6,682 nucleotides of DNA from positions 1 through 6,682 of the forward strand of contig QHTY01000083.1 in assembly GCA_003220985.1 (NCBI GenBank). The letters run 5' to 3'. The stretch's first letter is position 1; the number at the start of each line of letters is the position of its first letter. Positions 5,260 through 6,682 of the stretch are shown one piece after another. The position numbers were made by a program, and so were the translations under genes. The notes beneath the pieces are model-generated. The model saw nothing but the letters and a program-made list of their open reading frames with translations, was not told where the DNA came from and did not search any database. This DNA comes from Gemmatimonadota bacterium (lineage in GTDB: Bacteria; Gemmatimonadota; Gemmatimonadetes; Gemmatimonadales; GWC2-71-9).

Positions 5260-6682
5260 GGCTTTGACTTTCGGGCGCATTGCCCAGACGGCAGCCGCCA
5301 GCGCCAGCGCCAGCAACAGGCCCTGCACGAGCAACGATTCGAGCGTCGGATAGATTCCGAGCACCGGGACGCGCGGCGCGCCTTCGATGACGGTCAGGGG
5401 GATGAGCTGCGCGCCCTGCAGCTCCGCGATTCCCTTCCCCGCGAACACGAACGCCATGTAGTAGAGCATCGCGCCCGTCACCGCGAAGAACGGCTTCATG
5501 GCCACGCGGAGTCCGAGCTGATTGATCAGGAAGTAGATGGCGACGAGTCCCACCACGCCCGCGGCGATGCCGGCCACCACGGACACGCCGCTCGCCCCGG
5601 CCGACGTGAACAGCGCTTTATAGAACAGAATCGTTTCGAACCCTTCGCGATAGACGGCCAGGAACGCGACGGCGCTCAGCGCGGCGCCGGAGCCGGACGA
5701 CAGCGCGCTCCGCATCTTGCCGTGCACGAACGCCGTCCATTTCGCCGCTTCGATCTTGGACAGCAGCCAGTAGCTGACATAGAACAGCACGGCAGCCGCC
5801 AGCAGCATCGTGACGCCCTCCATCGTTTCGCGCTGTCCCGGCGTCACTTGAAGCAACAGCTCCACGAGCACCCAGGTGAGCAGACTCGCCGCAACGGCGA
5901 GCCACGCCCCGCGCGCGACGTCGCGGCGCCGTTCCGGCGCGCCGGCTTTCGCGAGGAAGGTCATGAGCGCGGCGACGATGAGGATTGCCTCGAACCCCTC
6001 ACGAATCAGCAGGAAGAACGAATTGACGAACAGGCTCGCCGCCGACGGGCGATCGGCGACCACCCGCTCCGCGCGCTCCAGTCCCGCGAGCAGGCGCTCG
6101 CGGATCGTATTGCGCTCCTCCTGATCCGCCTTCACGGCGCGCGTGCGCAGCCAGGCGAAGTTGCCTTCGAGCTCGCTTGCGAGCCCGGCGTTTTTGGCCC
6201 GAATCGAGGTTTCGACCTGCTCGAACGTCATGTACGCGTCGACGGCGATTTGATCCGAGCGTTTGGACAATGCGGAATCGATCTGCCGGCGGACCGCTGC
6301 AAAGACGGCCGCCGTCGCCGATCCGCCGTATTGCATCGCCTGGACGTAGGCCGCGACCGCCCAGCGGTCTTCGGCGGTGAGGTCCTCAGCGAACTCCGGC
6401 ATCGCCGTGCCGGGGGTGCCGATCGCAATCCGGCGGAAGATGTCAAGCAACGACATGTCGCCCATGAGCGTGCGATCGGCAAGATTCGCGGGAGGTGGTC
6501 CCTTCAGGGTTTTGGCTTTGGGCCCGTCGCCACGCCCAGACTCCCCGTGACACGCGGCGCAGCGCTCGCGAAAGACGACCGCGCCCCGCTTGAGTGACGG
6601 TGGCCTGGCAGGGAGCGGCTCGATGACCCTCGGGCCACCGGCCGCGGCCGTGATGCTGGCGACCAAGCTGTCGGTTACACGA
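5224..6682 (-). CDS. Cytochrome c-FTR1 family iron permease fusion (5' end outside window)
   Basis: The product joins a c-type cytochrome domain to an FTR1/EfeU-type iron permease. Counting from a TTG at 6666, the heme site is CAACH (36-40) with a likely axial Met at 89 (TAMPEF). A helical, charged stretch (about 115-210) leads to about seven membrane segments. The two FTR1 signatures RExxE appear as REGFE at 222-226 and 340-344 within membrane segments, plus RETME at 279-283. In FTR1 proteins these Glu residues bind and pass ferric iron across the membrane. The cytochrome probably takes part in electron transfer linked to oxidation of ferrous iron before transport, a role inferred from the fusion. 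The TTG is unlikely to be the true start: the frame stays open to the window edge, no signal peptide is seen, and as I recall longer family members have an extra N-terminal periplasmic region. The gene is therefore listed as partial. It converges on lgt and belongs to a different transcription unit from the + strand operon. Confidence 0.92.
   Translation of the reverse strand, partial: RVTDSLVASITAAAGGPRVIEPLPARPPSLKRGAVVFRERCAACHGESGRGDGPKAKTLKGPPPANLADRTLMGDMSLLDIFRRIAIGTPGTAMPEFAEDLTAEDRWAVAAYVQAMQYGGSATAAVFAAVRRQIDSALSKRSDQIAVDAYMTFEQVETSIRAKNAGLASELEGNFAWLRTRAVKADQEERNTIRERLLAGLERAERVVADRPSAASLFVNSFFLLIREGFEAILIVAALMTFLAKAGAPERRRDVARGAWLAVAASLLTWVLVELLLQVTPGQRETMEGVTMLLAAAVLFYVSYWLLSKIEAAKWTAFVHGKMRSALSSGSGAALSAVAFLAVYREGFETILFYKALFTSAGASGVSVVAGIAAGVVGLVAIYFLINQLGLRVAMKPFFAVTGAMLYYMAFVFAGKGIAELQGAQLIPLTVIEGAPRVPVLGIYPTLESLLVQGLLLALALAAAVWAMRPKVKASGAEGDLLRSQ

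Noticed and set aside
5260..5300. Terminator for lgt downstream of its stop
   Set aside because: This sequence is coding on the - strand for the FTR1 C-terminus, and I see no GC-rich stem followed by a T-run.
5722..6597. A 291-codon + strand open frame opposite the FTR1 fusion
   Set aside because: The - strand has CAACH and REGFE motifs with membrane segments. The + strand frame is a low-complexity Arg/His/Gln-rich shadow.

Overview
This window is a gene-dense, GC-rich bacterial chromosomal segment. Seven co-directional genes on the + strand (bases 1-5259) face one gene on the - strand (5224-6682). Both outermost genes run off the window. Coding density is essentially complete: the only base outside a called gene is 2409. 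There is no RNA gene, insertion sequence, integrase, CRISPR array or attachment site, and no gene-free stretch long enough to hold a promoter or a terminator. The gene order (rsmB, PASTA protein, rpe, TlpA-type redoxin, YbbR protein, tsaD, lgt), the high GC and a cytochrome c-FTR1 fusion point to an environmental Gram-negative-type bacterium. My best guess from memory is Gemmatimonadota, but this is an inference and no phylogenetic marker here settles it.

The + strand genes look like one operon. Junctions are a 1-base overlap (rsmB/PASTA), 4-base ATGA overlaps (PASTA/rpe, rpe/redoxin, tsaD/lgt), a 1-base gap (redoxin/ybbR) and an 8-base overlap (ybbR/tsaD). Only rpe has a clear Shine-Dalgarno sequence, so translational coupling is likely elsewhere. 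The products combine ribosome and tRNA modification (RsmB, TsaD), central carbon metabolism (Rpe) and envelope functions: a membrane-anchored triple-PASTA protein, an anchored thioredoxin-like protein, a YbbR protein, and Lgt, which lipidates prolipoproteins. The - strand gene encodes a c-type cytochrome domain joined to an FTR1 iron permease, probably for iron uptake. Its coding end overlaps the end of lgt by 36 bases.

Most of the window is conserved housekeeping and I found no convincing new multi-gene system. Four things deserve a second look: (1) a heptanucleotide repeat (ACGCACC-like) that occurs twice, both times inside coding sequence, once within rpe and once as the 3' end of tsaD where it takes the place of the lgt ribosome binding site; (2) a membrane-anchored PASTA protein without a kinase, sitting between rsmB and rpe, the place held by the PASTA kinase gene in Firmicutes; (3) G-quadruplex-capable tracts at the rpe start (mRNA sense) and just before the tsaD start (opposite strand); (4) the tail-to-tail coding overlap of lgt and the FTR1 fusion.
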